Shown piece after piece: positions 5,531 to 14,555 of a stretch of DNA of 29,658 nt (position 1 is the first letter of the stretch; every line of letters starts with the position of its first letter). Both the position numbers and the translations under genes were made by a program. Below the pieces are notes generated by a model. That model ran no database searches. It saw nothing but the letters and a program-made list of their open reading frames with translations, and had not been told where the DNA came from. This DNA is from a virus: positions 1 through 29,658 of the IMG/VR virus record IMGVR_UViG_3300032267_000352; one strand, 5' to 3'.

Positions 5531-5722
5531 ATGGCAATAACACCAAGTTGGATTACCAACAAAGAAGGCGAAGAAGAATACATTGATAAAGGTGCAGTAA
5601 TGACACCTCAGATCAACCCATCAACAGATGCTAAGTATGTAGCAGGCAAAGCTCAAGCAGCCGCTATGGATAAAGTTGAATGGCCTACCAGCGTTGCTGG
5701 TCAAACCGATCAAGGTATGTAA
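5531..5722 (+). CDS. small hypothetical protein between TerL and portal (63 aa)
   Basis: ATG with a strong AAGGAG site directly after the TerL stop. The protein (MAITPSWITNKEGEEEYIDK...) is hydrophilic with no membrane segment; its middle (DAKYVAGKAQAAAMDKVEWP) could form a helix. Its place between terminase and portal is where short packaging accessory or virion proteins occur. Not recognised. Confidence 0.7.
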   Translation: MAITPSWITNKEGEEEYIDKGAVMTPQINPSTDAKYVAGKAQAAAMDKVEWPTSVAGQTDQGM

Positions 5723-5731
5723 GGACTTTAA

Positions 5732-7483
5732 TTGTTAAATATAAGAGAGATCACTGCTCTAGTATCTCGTCTACAAACTAAATATGCACAACGCGATGGA
5801 CGTATGCGTGATGTGCTATCAGTTCGTCAGGGCGATATATCTAAAGTTTATCCGTCGATGTTTTCTGAGGAATATCCAAAGCCTCTCATCGCCAACCTTA
5901 TTGACGTTTCTGCTCGTGATCTAGCAGAGGCAATGGCACCTCTACCAACATTTAGTTGCTCTGCTTCTAATATGGTTTCAGATGCCGCCCGTAAAGCAGC
6001 AGACACCCGTGCTCGTATTGCAAATTATTATGTAGGCCGTTCCGAACTTAGCGTTCAAATGTATACCGGTGCTGATTGGTATAACACTTACGGAATGATG
6101 ATTGGTATGATTGACCTTGACTATGAAGGCAATGAACCAACAATTAAACTTGTTAACCCATTTGGTGCATACCCAGAGATTGACCGCTTTGGTCGTTGCT
6201 TATCTCTAACACAAGTTGTCGGTATGGATGCACAGTCATTAGCATCAATGTACCCAGAGTATGCAGATCAGATTTTAAATAGAAATACATTTACACCAGG
6301 CTCTCCATATCTTTCTTTAGTTCGTTACCACGATAAAGATCAAGATGTAATCTATTTACCAGAGCGTAAAGATTTAGTTCTAGCCCGTACACCTAATCCA
6401 ATTGGAAAATGTATGGCTCGCGTTGCTATGCGCCCATCTATCGATGGTGAGGCTCGTGGACAGTTTGATGATGTACTAGCAGTTCAGTTAGCCCGTGCTC
6501 GCTTTGCAGTACTACAGATCCAAGCTGCTGAGAAATCTATTCAAGCACCTATTGCTATTCCACAAGATGTACAAGAACTTGCACTCGGTCCTGACGCAAT
6601 TATGCGTTCATCTAATCCTCAAGCAATCCGCCGTGTTCCATTAGAACTACCTGCTGGTGTATTCCAAGAGTCAGGTGTATTAGAGCGTGAACTTCGTATG
6701 GGTGCTCGTTACCCAGAATCTCGTTCTGGTCAGCTAGACGCATCCGTTGTAACAGGTCGCGGAGTTCAAGCACTACAAGCAGGCTTTGATACACAAATTA
6801 AAGCAGCACAAGCACAGTTTGCTAGAGTATTTGCTGAGTTAGTAAGTATGTGCTTTGAGGCAGATGAGAAATTATTTGGCAACAAGGTAAAAGAGATTCG
6901 CGGAATTGATGACGGTACTCCGTACACAATGAAATATGTTCCATCCCGTGCTATCAATGGTGATTACACTGTAGATGTTCGCTACGGAATTATGTCAGGA
7001 CTAGATCCTAACCGTGCAGTTATTGCATTACTACAGATGCGTTCAGACAAACTTGTATCTCGTGACTATGTACGCCGTGAGATTCCTGTTGAAATTAACG
7101 TTACTCAAGAAGAACAAAAAGTTGATATTGAAGAAATGCGTGATGCACTAAGAGTTGCTGTATCTCAATACGCTCAAGCAATTCCAGCGTTAGCAGCACA
7201 AGGACAAGATCCTTCACAGATCATTAACCGTATTGCCGAAGTAATTCAAGGACGGCAAAAAGGTATGCAGATTGAAACCATTGTGGAAAAGGCTTTTATG
7301 CCTGAGCCACAACCGCAGGCTCCTCAAGGGATGCCTCAGATGCCAGCAGCAGGTATGGCCCCCGTCCCTGCCTCGCAGCCTACTCCAGTTCAAACTGGCG
7401 GTGCGGCCCCTGCTCCTGGTCAACAACCACAAGGTAAACCTGATATTGCATCATTGCTCGCCTCAATCGGCGGCGCGGCATAA
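5732..7483 (+). CDS. portal protein
   Basis: The 583-aa protein follows TerL as portals usually do. It opens with the helix LNIREITALVSRLQTKYAQRD and a YPSMFSEEYPKPLIANLID stretch near the N-terminus, typical of portals of this lineage. The middle holds mixed alpha/beta wing/stem-like sequence, with helices near RARFAVLQIQAAEKSIQAP and GRGVQALQAGFDTQIKAAQA. The C-terminus (about 520-583) is Pro/Gln/Ala-rich and probably disordered. The start is TTG at 5732 with AAGGAC upstream; no better ATG is available. It forms the dodecameric ring through which DNA is packaged and released. Assignment rests on size, order and character rather than one diagnostic motif. Confidence 0.8.
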   Translation: MLNIREITALVSRLQTKYAQRDGRMRDVLSVRQGDISKVYPSMFSEEYPKPLIANLIDVSARDLAEAMAPLPTFSCSASNMVSDAARKAADTRARIANYYVGRSELSVQMYTGADWYNTYGMMIGMIDLDYEGNEPTIKLVNPFGAYPEIDRFGRCLSLTQVVGMDAQSLASMYPEYADQILNRNTFTPGSPYLSLVRYHDKDQDVIYLPERKDLVLARTPNPIGKCMARVAMRPSIDGEARGQFDDVLAVQLARARFAVLQIQAAEKSIQAPIAIPQDVQELALGPDAIMRSSNPQAIRRVPLELPAGVFQESGVLERELRMGARYPESRSGQLDASVVTGRGVQALQAGFDTQIKAAQAQFARVFAELVSMCFEADEKLFGNKVKEIRGIDDGTPYTMKYVPSRAINGDYTVDVRYGIMSGLDPNRAVIALLQMRSDKLVSRDYVRREIPVEINVTQEEQKVDIEEMRDALRVAVSQYAQAIPALAAQGQDPSQIINRIAEVIQGRQKGMQIETIVEKAFMPEPQPQAPQGMPQMPAAGMAPVPASQPTPVQTGGAAPAPGQQPQGKPDIASLLASIGGAA

Positions 7484-7500
7484 AGTAGAGGGGGTGAATA

Positions 7501-7641
7501 ATGAACAAAGGATCAAGAGCAGCAGCTCCTATGTCAAAGCCAGTTGAGGGCAAGAAGGATACTTCTAAGCCAGCAGGTGGCGCTGTAAAGTTTGGATATA
7601 CAGCAGCAGCACGTAAGGGAAACAAAGTAAAAAAGGGCTAA
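7501..7641 (+). CDS. tiny basic protein (46 aa)
   Basis: ATG at 7501 with GAGGGGGTG upstream. The product starts MNKGSRAAAPMSKPVEGKKD and ends RKGNKVKKG; it is rich in Lys, Gly and Ala and carries KFGYTAAARKG. It resembles in composition the basic miniproteins encoded at 18067-19262. A DNA-binding virion component is possible but unproven. Confidence 0.68.
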   Translation: MNKGSRAAAPMSKPVEGKKDTSKPAGGAVKFGYTAAARKGNKVKKG

Positions 7642-7666
7642 TTAATTATTAGATAGGTGGTCGGGC

Positions 7667-7891
7667 GTGGACGATAACAAAGATTTCGTACCGCGTCCGA
7701 TTCATCTCGCAGATGTATTAGTTGTAGTTGCAGGATTTTTTAATAACGTTGCACAGAGTGTAGTTGTGCTAACAGAAGAATTTTTAGAATTAACAGTTTA
7801 TAATGCAAATAGAGAAAGTAAAGTTAAAAAAGTTTGGGAAGACTTTACTAACGATTTAGAGAAGATTGAGGAGGACCAAGATGGCGCTTGA
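7667..7891 (+). CDS. small hydrophobic/acidic protein (74 aa)
   Basis: GTG start at 7667 with AGGTGG upstream. A hydrophobic stretch (VLVVVAGFFNNVAQSVVVL, residues 18-36) is followed by an acidic helical tail (VWEDFTNDLEKIEEDQDGA). The stretch could be a membrane segment or a buried amphipathic helix. The gene overlaps the start of the next by 11 bases. Not recognised. Confidence 0.65.
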   Translation: MDDNKDFVPRPIHLADVLVVVAGFFNNVAQSVVVLTEEFLELTVYNANRESKVKKVWEDFTNDLEKIEEDQDGA

Positions 7892-8297
7892 AGATTCAGT
7901 TAATCCGATTAAAGGAGCATCAGGTCCAGGTAAGTATGCAAAAAGAATTGATCGTATGCCAGCTAACGCTTATGGCGAACAAAAACAAACAGCAGAGATA
8001 GCATCAGGTGCGCCGTTGGCTAGAACTCCAGATGTTCGCCCAGCACCAGCATCAGAAGTAAAACAAGCAGCAACATCTATGGGTGAAGTAACCCCATTAT
8101 TTGCACCATCTCAACGTCCAACTGAACCAGTTACTCAAGGTGTAGATGTTGGCGCAGGTGCAGGATCAGATGCTCTTATGATGAAATCATTATATTCAAA
8201 CAACAAAGTTTCAGATTCTCTTGCTGCAATGCTTCCTTACGACACCACTGGTGAGATTGGTATTTTGTATCAACAAGCTCTTGCGCGGGGTATGTAG
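7881..8297 (+). CDS. hypothetical virion-associated protein, Ala/Pro-rich (138 aa)
   Basis: I choose the ATG at 7881 (MALEDSVNPIKGASGPGKYA) because GGAGG lies 6-10 bases upstream; an upstream TTG at 7866 would include that site in the coding sequence. The middle is low-complexity (PDVRPAPASEVKQAATSMGE) and probably disordered. The C-terminus (SDSLAAMLPYDTTGEIGILY) is helical. The last base of its TAG stop is the first base of the next GTG start. It probably works with the neighbouring large protein. Confidence 0.7.
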   Translation: MALEDSVNPIKGASGPGKYAKRIDRMPANAYGEQKQTAEIASGAPLARTPDVRPAPASEVKQAATSMGEVTPLFAPSQRPTEPVTQGVDVGAGAGSDALMMKSLYSNNKVSDSLAAMLPYDTTGEIGILYQQALARGM

Positions 8298-11200
8298 TGG
8301 CTAATCCAAATCTTGATGCTGCCGCTTTACAAGCAGGCATTACTGGTAAACAAAAAGAACAAGTTGATGGTCTAAGTAAACTATTAGATTCCCATCGCAA
8401 ACTTCTTGCTTTGCCAGAAAACCAAGCAAAGGCTTCTTTTGAGGAATTGCCTCAAGAACAACAAAAAGCACACACTTCATTTTTTAGCGGAAATAACCCT
8501 GCTGGTTGGTTAGGCGGAGCAGCCCATTATTTAGGCATTGGCGTTAAACAAACTATTGGTCGTGCTTTTAGTGCATTAAATGAAATATCAGATTTCTCAA
8601 CCCGTATTGCTCGTACCGGTTTAATTGCTGCAGATCAAGGCGTTGATTTAAGCACTGCTTTTAAAATAGCAAACGATAAGGGCGATAAAGTATTTAGCCC
8701 AGATCGTATTACCGCCGCTACAGATATATACGGTGAAGATATGATGTCAGTAGCAATGAAAGTTGCTAGTGGTATTACTTTAAGTGAAATTCAAGCAACA
8801 GGCTCAGATGCTGAAAAATTAATTGCATCTACTGCTGCTCAGAAAAAAGATCAAGATCATTTATTTACCAGCGCATTAGACGCAGCACAAAGAGCTAAAT
8901 ACTCTCCAGGTAGAGCAGTAGCAAATCTTATACTTCCAGAGTTCTTGGAAAAAACTGGTTTATACAAAGGTATCTCTGGTGTAGTTGATGCTGGATATCG
9001 AGTTTTTGCTGATCCAACACTTGCTTTAGGTAAGGCTAAAAAAGCCTACGATGCTGGTGATTTTTTGCTTTATAACATATTAGGTAAAGAAAAGTTTTCT
9101 TACGGTAGAAACTTAATGGCTGTTGCTGGTAATGCAGCACAAGTAGACCGAGTATTTTCTAATGCTGGAACTAGAAACCTTTTTGATCAATATGGCGCTG
9201 CTTTAGAAAAATTAGGAAATGCCCGTAAAGCAAAAGACAATATTGCCGGTGCTGAGGCTTATCAAGAAGCTAGACGTTTAATTCCAGAGTTTGGTCCTGC
9301 TGGAGTTGATCAACTTATTGTTGCTGGCGTTAAAGATGCTGATACCGCAGCAAATTTCTTAAAAAATCACGCTGACGTAAAAGATATTCTTAGCGGTCAA
9401 GCTGCTCGTAAAACACCTTTAGTTCCAACAATGACCCCTGCTCGTTTTGCAAGAGTTCAATTGTTTACTACAGCTAATAAAGTATTTAATATAGATAATG
9501 CTGGTCAATCTATTGTTAAAGCCATTTATGGTGATGCAGGTCAAGCACAAGATGTAGTTGGCGCCCTTACTAATAAAGTTGGTGAGATTGCTCAAAAAGA
9601 ATCAACAGTTGGTCGTACATTTGGTAAAGTAAGAGACGGATCTATTCGTTTTGGCGCTAATCAAATTAGTGGTCGTATTGATAGATTTGCTCGTAAATTT
9701 ACAACTATTCCTTATTTTAAAAATGGTTTCTTTGATGTGACGGAAGCAAACGCTTCTGAAAAAATTTACCAACTTGCCGCATTAACAAATACTCGTTATC
9801 ACTCTAGGGTTATTCAAGAAGCATTTGCCGCTGGTGATGAAGGTCAAAAGAAACAAATATTTACTGGTCTTTGGAACACTATTGCTGAGACCCGTCAAGT
9901 TACTAGAACCGCTGAAGGTAAAAACTGGGTAGATAATTTTACAGGCACAGCATTAGACTATAGCTACGGTGCTAGTATGGTAGTTGATAAAGTAGGTCCT
10001 GATGGAAAACCTTTATTAGATGAATTGGGTAACATAGTAAGAGAAGTAGTTAACCCTGCCAATTTTGATGGACAACAATTAGCCCTTCACGGATATCAAT
10101 TATCTACTGCAATAGCAGTTCCATCTATATTAGATCTTGATCGTTTATCTGCTCGCTCTGGTTTAATTAACCGGATGCTTGGTATCTCCCATAAAAGATG
10201 GGCAGATGATATGACCTCTGCTTGGACACTGGGTACCCTTGCTGGTCCTAAATTCCCTGTGCGTAACGCAGCAGAAGACTTAATGATGCACATTGCTATT
10301 GGAGATAAAACTTGGGGCATTACAAAAGGCCGTTTTATTTCAACCAAACTGCGTCAAGTTAAAGAAGCAGAAGCTGGTCTTACTACAGAACAAAGAAAAC
10401 TTGGCCAAGAGATTGCAGACCTTACTGCTCAAACTGATGAACTTGCCAAAGATCCACTTAAGGCCGCTCAAGTTAAAGCCAATAGAGATCTTATTAAATC
10501 AAAAACTGAAACTCTTAGCAATCTTGAAGGTAAGAAAATTAAATTTTATGAATCTAATCTTGGATTTGTTAACCGCTTAGTTAGCCGTAATCAAGTAAAA
10601 GGATTCCAAACCCGCCTTGCTGCTGCTGGAGATGATGTAAAGAAAATCCAACAAATTACTGCAGAAGCAGTTATGACTGGTAAATTATCTTCTCGTGCTT
10701 TGTCTAAAAGAGATAAACAATTTTTAGAAGAATTTGCTGCACACGGCAGAACTCAAGAGATGCTTGATGAAATTATAGAAGGCGGAAAAAATACTCTTAG
10801 CGGAGGCAGTTATTCTATCCAAGCTAGCAACGATGCTAAGAAATATGGAACCCTTCGCGCCCTTGAGTATGATGGCAAAAAATTTAAACAATCAGGTAGT
10901 ACATATACCGATATAGACCCTGTTGCTAATGATCAATCACGTCTATCTTGGCTTGTTAAACTTGCTATTCATACCAACGATGAAGTTGATAGTATCCTTA
11001 TTAAGAACCTTGATAATAAGAAACAAGCAATTGAAGATCTTGTAAAATATTTAGATGATAACCCTGCATTAAAAGGTCGTTTCCAATCCATATCCTCAGG
11101 TATGGCAACTACATACCAACACGCTGAACGTGCCTATATGGATGTACTTAACACTTTTAGTAAAGCAGATGGAACTTTAAACAAAGATCTTTGGAGCAAG

Positions 11201-13177
11201 GTTCGCAAGGTAAAACCTGATGGCGAAATTGTTTTATCAAGTAAGAACCTATCAGTAGATGATCTTCCTTTAAAATCTCAAAAAGATATGCACCCAAGAT
11301 GGATCTCTGGTCCAACTCTAGTACCAGTATCTGAAGGTCAGAGTATGACTGCTTCTATATCCGAAAGACTTTGGGATTATATGGGCGAGGCTAATGCTCG
11401 TTTTTCCCGCGAAGGTATTGTATTAGACGCAATGCTTGATGTTCGTGGTCAAATGGACGAAACTGGCTTTGCTGAAAGAATACTTAAACAATTTACCGAA
11501 GGTAAAACCGGTGATGATTTAATAAAGGCTGAAACAAGAGCGAGAGAACACATAACTTCTTTAGCTGAGGATATGGCTAAGAATAGAGTTCTTGCTTATG
11601 TAGATAATCCTGCAGTTCGTAGCCAATTAGCTATGTCTGCTCGTAACTTTGCACGGTTCTATCGAGCAACTGAAGACTTCTATCGTCGTCTTAGCCGTGT
11701 AGTTCGTTATAATCCAGAGGCTATTGTTAGAGCAAGCCTAACTTATGAAGGAATTGCTCATTCTGGTTTTGTACAAACTGATGAAAACGGAGATCAGTAC
11801 TTTTTCTACCCTGGTTTAACACCTGTTTACAAGGTAATGAACAAGGTTGGTAAGTTATTTGGTGTAAAAGATGCGTTCCAAATACCAATGCCAGTTGAAT
11901 TTGGTGCAAAACTTAAAATGATTACACCATCTTTAAACCCAGATTCATTATTTCCTACATTTGCTGGTCCTTTAGCGGCAGTTCCAATGAAGATGGTTGG
12001 AAATGTAATCCCACAGGTTAAAGACTTAGAACAATACCTGCTTGGTTCATACGCTGAAGATCAACCAATGGTATCTGCTATATTGCCAGCACACGTTAAT
12101 CGTATCTACCAAGCATTAAGCGGAGATGAGCGTAATTCTCAATATGCTTCTGCTTATCGCAAGGCAGCAACCTATCTTGAGGCTTCAGGTCACGGCATAA
12201 AACCAAGTTTTGATCCAGTAACCGGAGAAGAACTACCACCATCTCCTGGAGAATTAGCCGTTTACCAAGATAAATTACAAGCATCTACTTTTACTGTATT
12301 AAGTATGAGAGCACTTCTTGGTTTCATAGTACCTGCTTCACCATCTGTAACCTTAAAATCCGATATGGCTAAATGGGTAAGAGATAATGGAGAAATAAGT
12401 TACAAGTCAACATTTAATGCCCTTCGTAATAAATACAACGATCCAAATAAAGCAATTGAAGAGTGGATCAAGTATTATCCAGATCAAATGCCTTACACAA
12501 TATCTGAGTCTGATTCAAATGTAGTAGCAAATGTTAGAGCAGTAGATGGTGCTGTAGCTTGGGTTGACTCTAATCAAAAGTTACTGGCTAAGTACCCAGA
12601 AGCTGCATCTTTCTTAATGCCACAAGCTGGTGAATTTAACTTTGATGCTTATAAGTTATTATCTAAATCAGGTCTAAGATCAAATAAAACAGTTACTGAT
12701 TTTGTAAGAGAAGTTAGTACCGCTAAAGATCGTCAAATCTATTACGCTAAACGTAATGAGTTTGAGGAAAAAATGTCGTACACAACCGATACTAATCTAA
12801 AACGTCAACTTCGAGAAGAATGGCAAACTTGGGCTGATGAGTTTAAAGGCGCAAGACCATTACTACAAGAACAATTAGGTAAGTCTGCTGAAAATGCTAT
12901 CCAAAGAACTAGAGCACTTGATGACTTACGTAATATGTTAAATGATCCTGAAGTTAAAACTCAACCTAAGCTGCGTTCTATTCTTAATGAAATGGTTTCG
13001 GCTTATGATGATTATGTTAACCAAAGAGATTTTACCACAACTGTATCTTTTGGTAATAAACAAGACTACAAAGATCAATTAAAGTTAAACGCTAAGGCAA
13101 CATTAGAGTCATTAGCAGAGTCCGATCCAAACGCATTAGCGGCATACAGGTCACTGTTTGATCCGCTATTTAACTAA
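8297..13177 (+). CDS. very large probable virion protein (1626 aa)
   Basis: This is the largest gene in the window. It starts at a GTG sharing a base with the preceding TAG. It has no signal peptide and is largely alpha-helical, with coiled-coil-like parts (EAEAGLTTEQRKLGQEIADL, about residue 690) and long Ala/Lys-rich helices near the C-terminus. A region near residues 1130-1260 is richer in aromatic and hydrophobic residues (YFFYPGLTPVYKVMNKVGKL; FPTFAGPLAAVPMKMVGNVI) and might interact with membranes. I see no lysozyme, transglycosylase or protease motif. Its place between portal and scaffold, and its size, suggest an internal or ejected virion protein. It should not be called a tape-measure protein on length alone. 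Codon use matches its neighbours. Confidence 0.75.
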   Translation: MANPNLDAAALQAGITGKQKEQVDGLSKLLDSHRKLLALPENQAKASFEELPQEQQKAHTSFFSGNNPAGWLGGAAHYLGIGVKQTIGRAFSALNEISDFSTRIARTGLIAADQGVDLSTAFKIANDKGDKVFSPDRITAATDIYGEDMMSVAMKVASGITLSEIQATGSDAEKLIASTAAQKKDQDHLFTSALDAAQRAKYSPGRAVANLILPEFLEKTGLYKGISGVVDAGYRVFADPTLALGKAKKAYDAGDFLLYNILGKEKFSYGRNLMAVAGNAAQVDRVFSNAGTRNLFDQYGAALEKLGNARKAKDNIAGAEAYQEARRLIPEFGPAGVDQLIVAGVKDADTAANFLKNHADVKDILSGQAARKTPLVPTMTPARFARVQLFTTANKVFNIDNAGQSIVKAIYGDAGQAQDVVGALTNKVGEIAQKESTVGRTFGKVRDGSIRFGANQISGRIDRFARKFTTIPYFKNGFFDVTEANASEKIYQLAALTNTRYHSRVIQEAFAAGDEGQKKQIFTGLWNTIAETRQVTRTAEGKNWVDNFTGTALDYSYGASMVVDKVGPDGKPLLDELGNIVREVVNPANFDGQQLALHGYQLSTAIAVPSILDLDRLSARSGLINRMLGISHKRWADDMTSAWTLGTLAGPKFPVRNAAEDLMMHIAIGDKTWGITKGRFISTKLRQVKEAEAGLTTEQRKLGQEIADLTAQTDELAKDPLKAAQVKANRDLIKSKTETLSNLEGKKIKFYESNLGFVNRLVSRNQVKGFQTRLAAAGDDVKKIQQITAEAVMTGKLSSRALSKRDKQFLEEFAAHGRTQEMLDEIIEGGKNTLSGGSYSIQASNDAKKYGTLRALEYDGKKFKQSGSTYTDIDPVANDQSRLSWLVKLAIHTNDEVDSILIKNLDNKKQAIEDLVKYLDDNPALKGRFQSISSGMATTYQHAERAYMDVLNTFSKADGTLNKDLWSKVRKVKPDGEIVLSSKNLSVDDLPLKSQKDMHPRWISGPTLVPVSEGQSMTASISERLWDYMGEANARFSREGIVLDAMLDVRGQMDETGFAERILKQFTEGKTGDDLIKAETRAREHITSLAEDMAKNRVLAYVDNPAVRSQLAMSARNFARFYRATEDFYRRLSRVVRYNPEAIVRASLTYEGIAHSGFVQTDENGDQYFFYPGLTPVYKVMNKVGKLFGVKDAFQIPMPVEFGAKLKMITPSLNPDSLFPTFAGPLAAVPMKMVGNVIPQVKDLEQYLLGSYAEDQPMVSAILPAHVNRIYQALSGDERNSQYASAYRKAATYLEASGHGIKPSFDPVTGEELPPSPGELAVYQDKLQASTFTVLSMRALLGFIVPASPSVTLKSDMAKWVRDNGEISYKSTFNALRNKYNDPNKAIEEWIKYYPDQMPYTISESDSNVVANVRAVDGAVAWVDSNQKLLAKYPEAASFLMPQAGEFNFDAYKLLSKSGLRSNKTVTDFVREVSTAKDRQIYYAKRNEFEEKMSYTTDTNLKRQLREEWQTWADEFKGARPLLQEQLGKSAENAIQRTRALDDLRNMLNDPEVKTQPKLRSILNEMVSAYDDYVNQRDFTTTVSFGNKQDYKDQLKLNAKATLESLAESDPNALAAYRSLFDPLFN

Positions 13178-13193
13178 TTGTTAGGAAATTAAA

Positions 13194-14552
13194 TTGGCTT
13201 ATCCAAAACTCACAGGCAAAGCAAAGCTAAAGAATGATTTAGCACAGCTTAAAGTTCAAGTTACCCAGGCTCAAGACATTTTAAATTCCACTCGCAATGG
13301 CAAACCTTTATATGAAGTAGATAAAGCCGCTTATGATGCTGCAGACAAAAAATTTAAGGATGCAGTTCTTGCTCGTGATACAGCGCAAGCCGCTTTAGAT
13401 AATTACAAAGAACCTGAAAAGCCAAAGTCTGCAAAACAAATAGAAGCAGATCGTCAAAAAGCAATTCTTGAAGGTAAAGTTCCACCAGCCGGTGGCATTA
13501 TTAGTGGTGATGGCAATACCAATCAAACTAAACAGGTAGATGATTTTGCCGGTTTAATTAAAACAGCGCCTAATGCTCTAAGAAAAATGACCGATGACGA
13601 GCGTTTAGTATTAGCAACTCAATTAGTGGATGCTGGCTACGAAGTACCTAAGATAAAAGCATATAACGATGCGTTACTTGGTGCATACACTTCACTTATT
13701 AACGGAGCAAAAGCTAAAAACAAACAGTTTCCAGATGATATTAAAACTGTTGATGATTTTTTAACAGAACAAACAAATATAGCCGCTCAAATTAAAGCTG
13801 CTGGTGGCGGAAATGAACTTCCAAAACCTTTTGGTGAGCAAGCAATATACAACAAAAGCACCGCAGAAGGTGTTATAGATAACCTGTTTCAATCTTTCCT
13901 AAAGCGAGATGCTTCTCAATCAGAGATAGATTCTTTATACAAAGAGTTACAAGCTGAACAAAAGAAATTATCAAGTATCTCTAAAGGTACTTATAAAATG
14001 GTTAATGGCAGAAGAGTCCTTGTTCAAGAATCTGGTTTAGATCCTAAAGTATTTTTAGAAAACAAAATTAAATCACTTCCTGCTTATAAAGAAAGCCAAG
14101 CGGCTAAGGCAGAACAAAATAAACTATCACTTGCTACTACTGCTTTGGCTAACGGATATGATCTTGAAAGAGATTTTGGTACCCAATTACCTACCTGGTT
14201 AGATGCTATAAACAAAGGTGAAAGTATTTCTAAGTTTCAATCAACTATCCGTAACTCTGCTAGATTAGCATTACCAGAAGCTGTAAGAAACTCTATTGAT
14301 CCTAATGAAGATTTGACCACATCATTTGCTACATATATCAGCAATTTTGCAAAGACATTTGGTGTGCCAGCTAATCAAGTTTCCCTAAGCAAAATCATAC
14401 CTTTGGCTACAAACGAAAAAGGTTTTGTTCCAATCTATGATTTTGAAAAGAAGAAAAGACAACTTGCTGAATGGGATTATACTCAAGACGCAAGAACAGA
14501 AACTGCTAATGTAGTATCAACAGTCTTAAAAGACTTTGGATTTAAGGGGTAA
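13194..14552 (+). CDS. probable internal virion protein, helical (452 aa)
   Basis: The start is TTG at 13194 with AGGAAA upstream. The N-terminus is a coiled coil (LKNDLAQLKVQVTQAQDILN). A linker with PEKPKSAKQIE and a Gly-rich stretch follow. The C-terminal half is helical and charged (DASQSEIDSLYKELQAEQKK; LPTWLDAINKGESISKFQST). It has no recognisable enzyme motif. It sits between the 1626-aa and 422-aa proteins with tight spacing, and the three probably form one functional set in the virion. Not matched to a named family. Confidence 0.72.
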   Translation: MAYPKLTGKAKLKNDLAQLKVQVTQAQDILNSTRNGKPLYEVDKAAYDAADKKFKDAVLARDTAQAALDNYKEPEKPKSAKQIEADRQKAILEGKVPPAGGIISGDGNTNQTKQVDDFAGLIKTAPNALRKMTDDERLVLATQLVDAGYEVPKIKAYNDALLGAYTSLINGAKAKNKQFPDDIKTVDDFLTEQTNIAAQIKAAGGGNELPKPFGEQAIYNKSTAEGVIDNLFQSFLKRDASQSEIDSLYKELQAEQKKLSSISKGTYKMVNGRRVLVQESGLDPKVFLENKIKSLPAYKESQAAKAEQNKLSLATTALANGYDLERDFGTQLPTWLDAINKGESISKFQSTIRNSARLALPEAVRNSIDPNEDLTTSFATYISNFAKTFGVPANQVSLSKIIPLATNEKGFVPIYDFEKKKRQLAEWDYTQDARTETANVVSTVLKDFGFKG

Positions 14553-14555
14553 CGG

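Noticed and set aside
7866-7880. TTG start at 7866 for the 138-aa protein
   Set aside because: The GGAGG ribosome-binding site of the ATG at 7881 lies inside that extension.
8297-13177. Calling the 1626-aa protein a tape-measure protein
   Set aside because: Its position between portal and scaffold and the absence of tail-tube genes do not fit; length and helicity alone are not enough.
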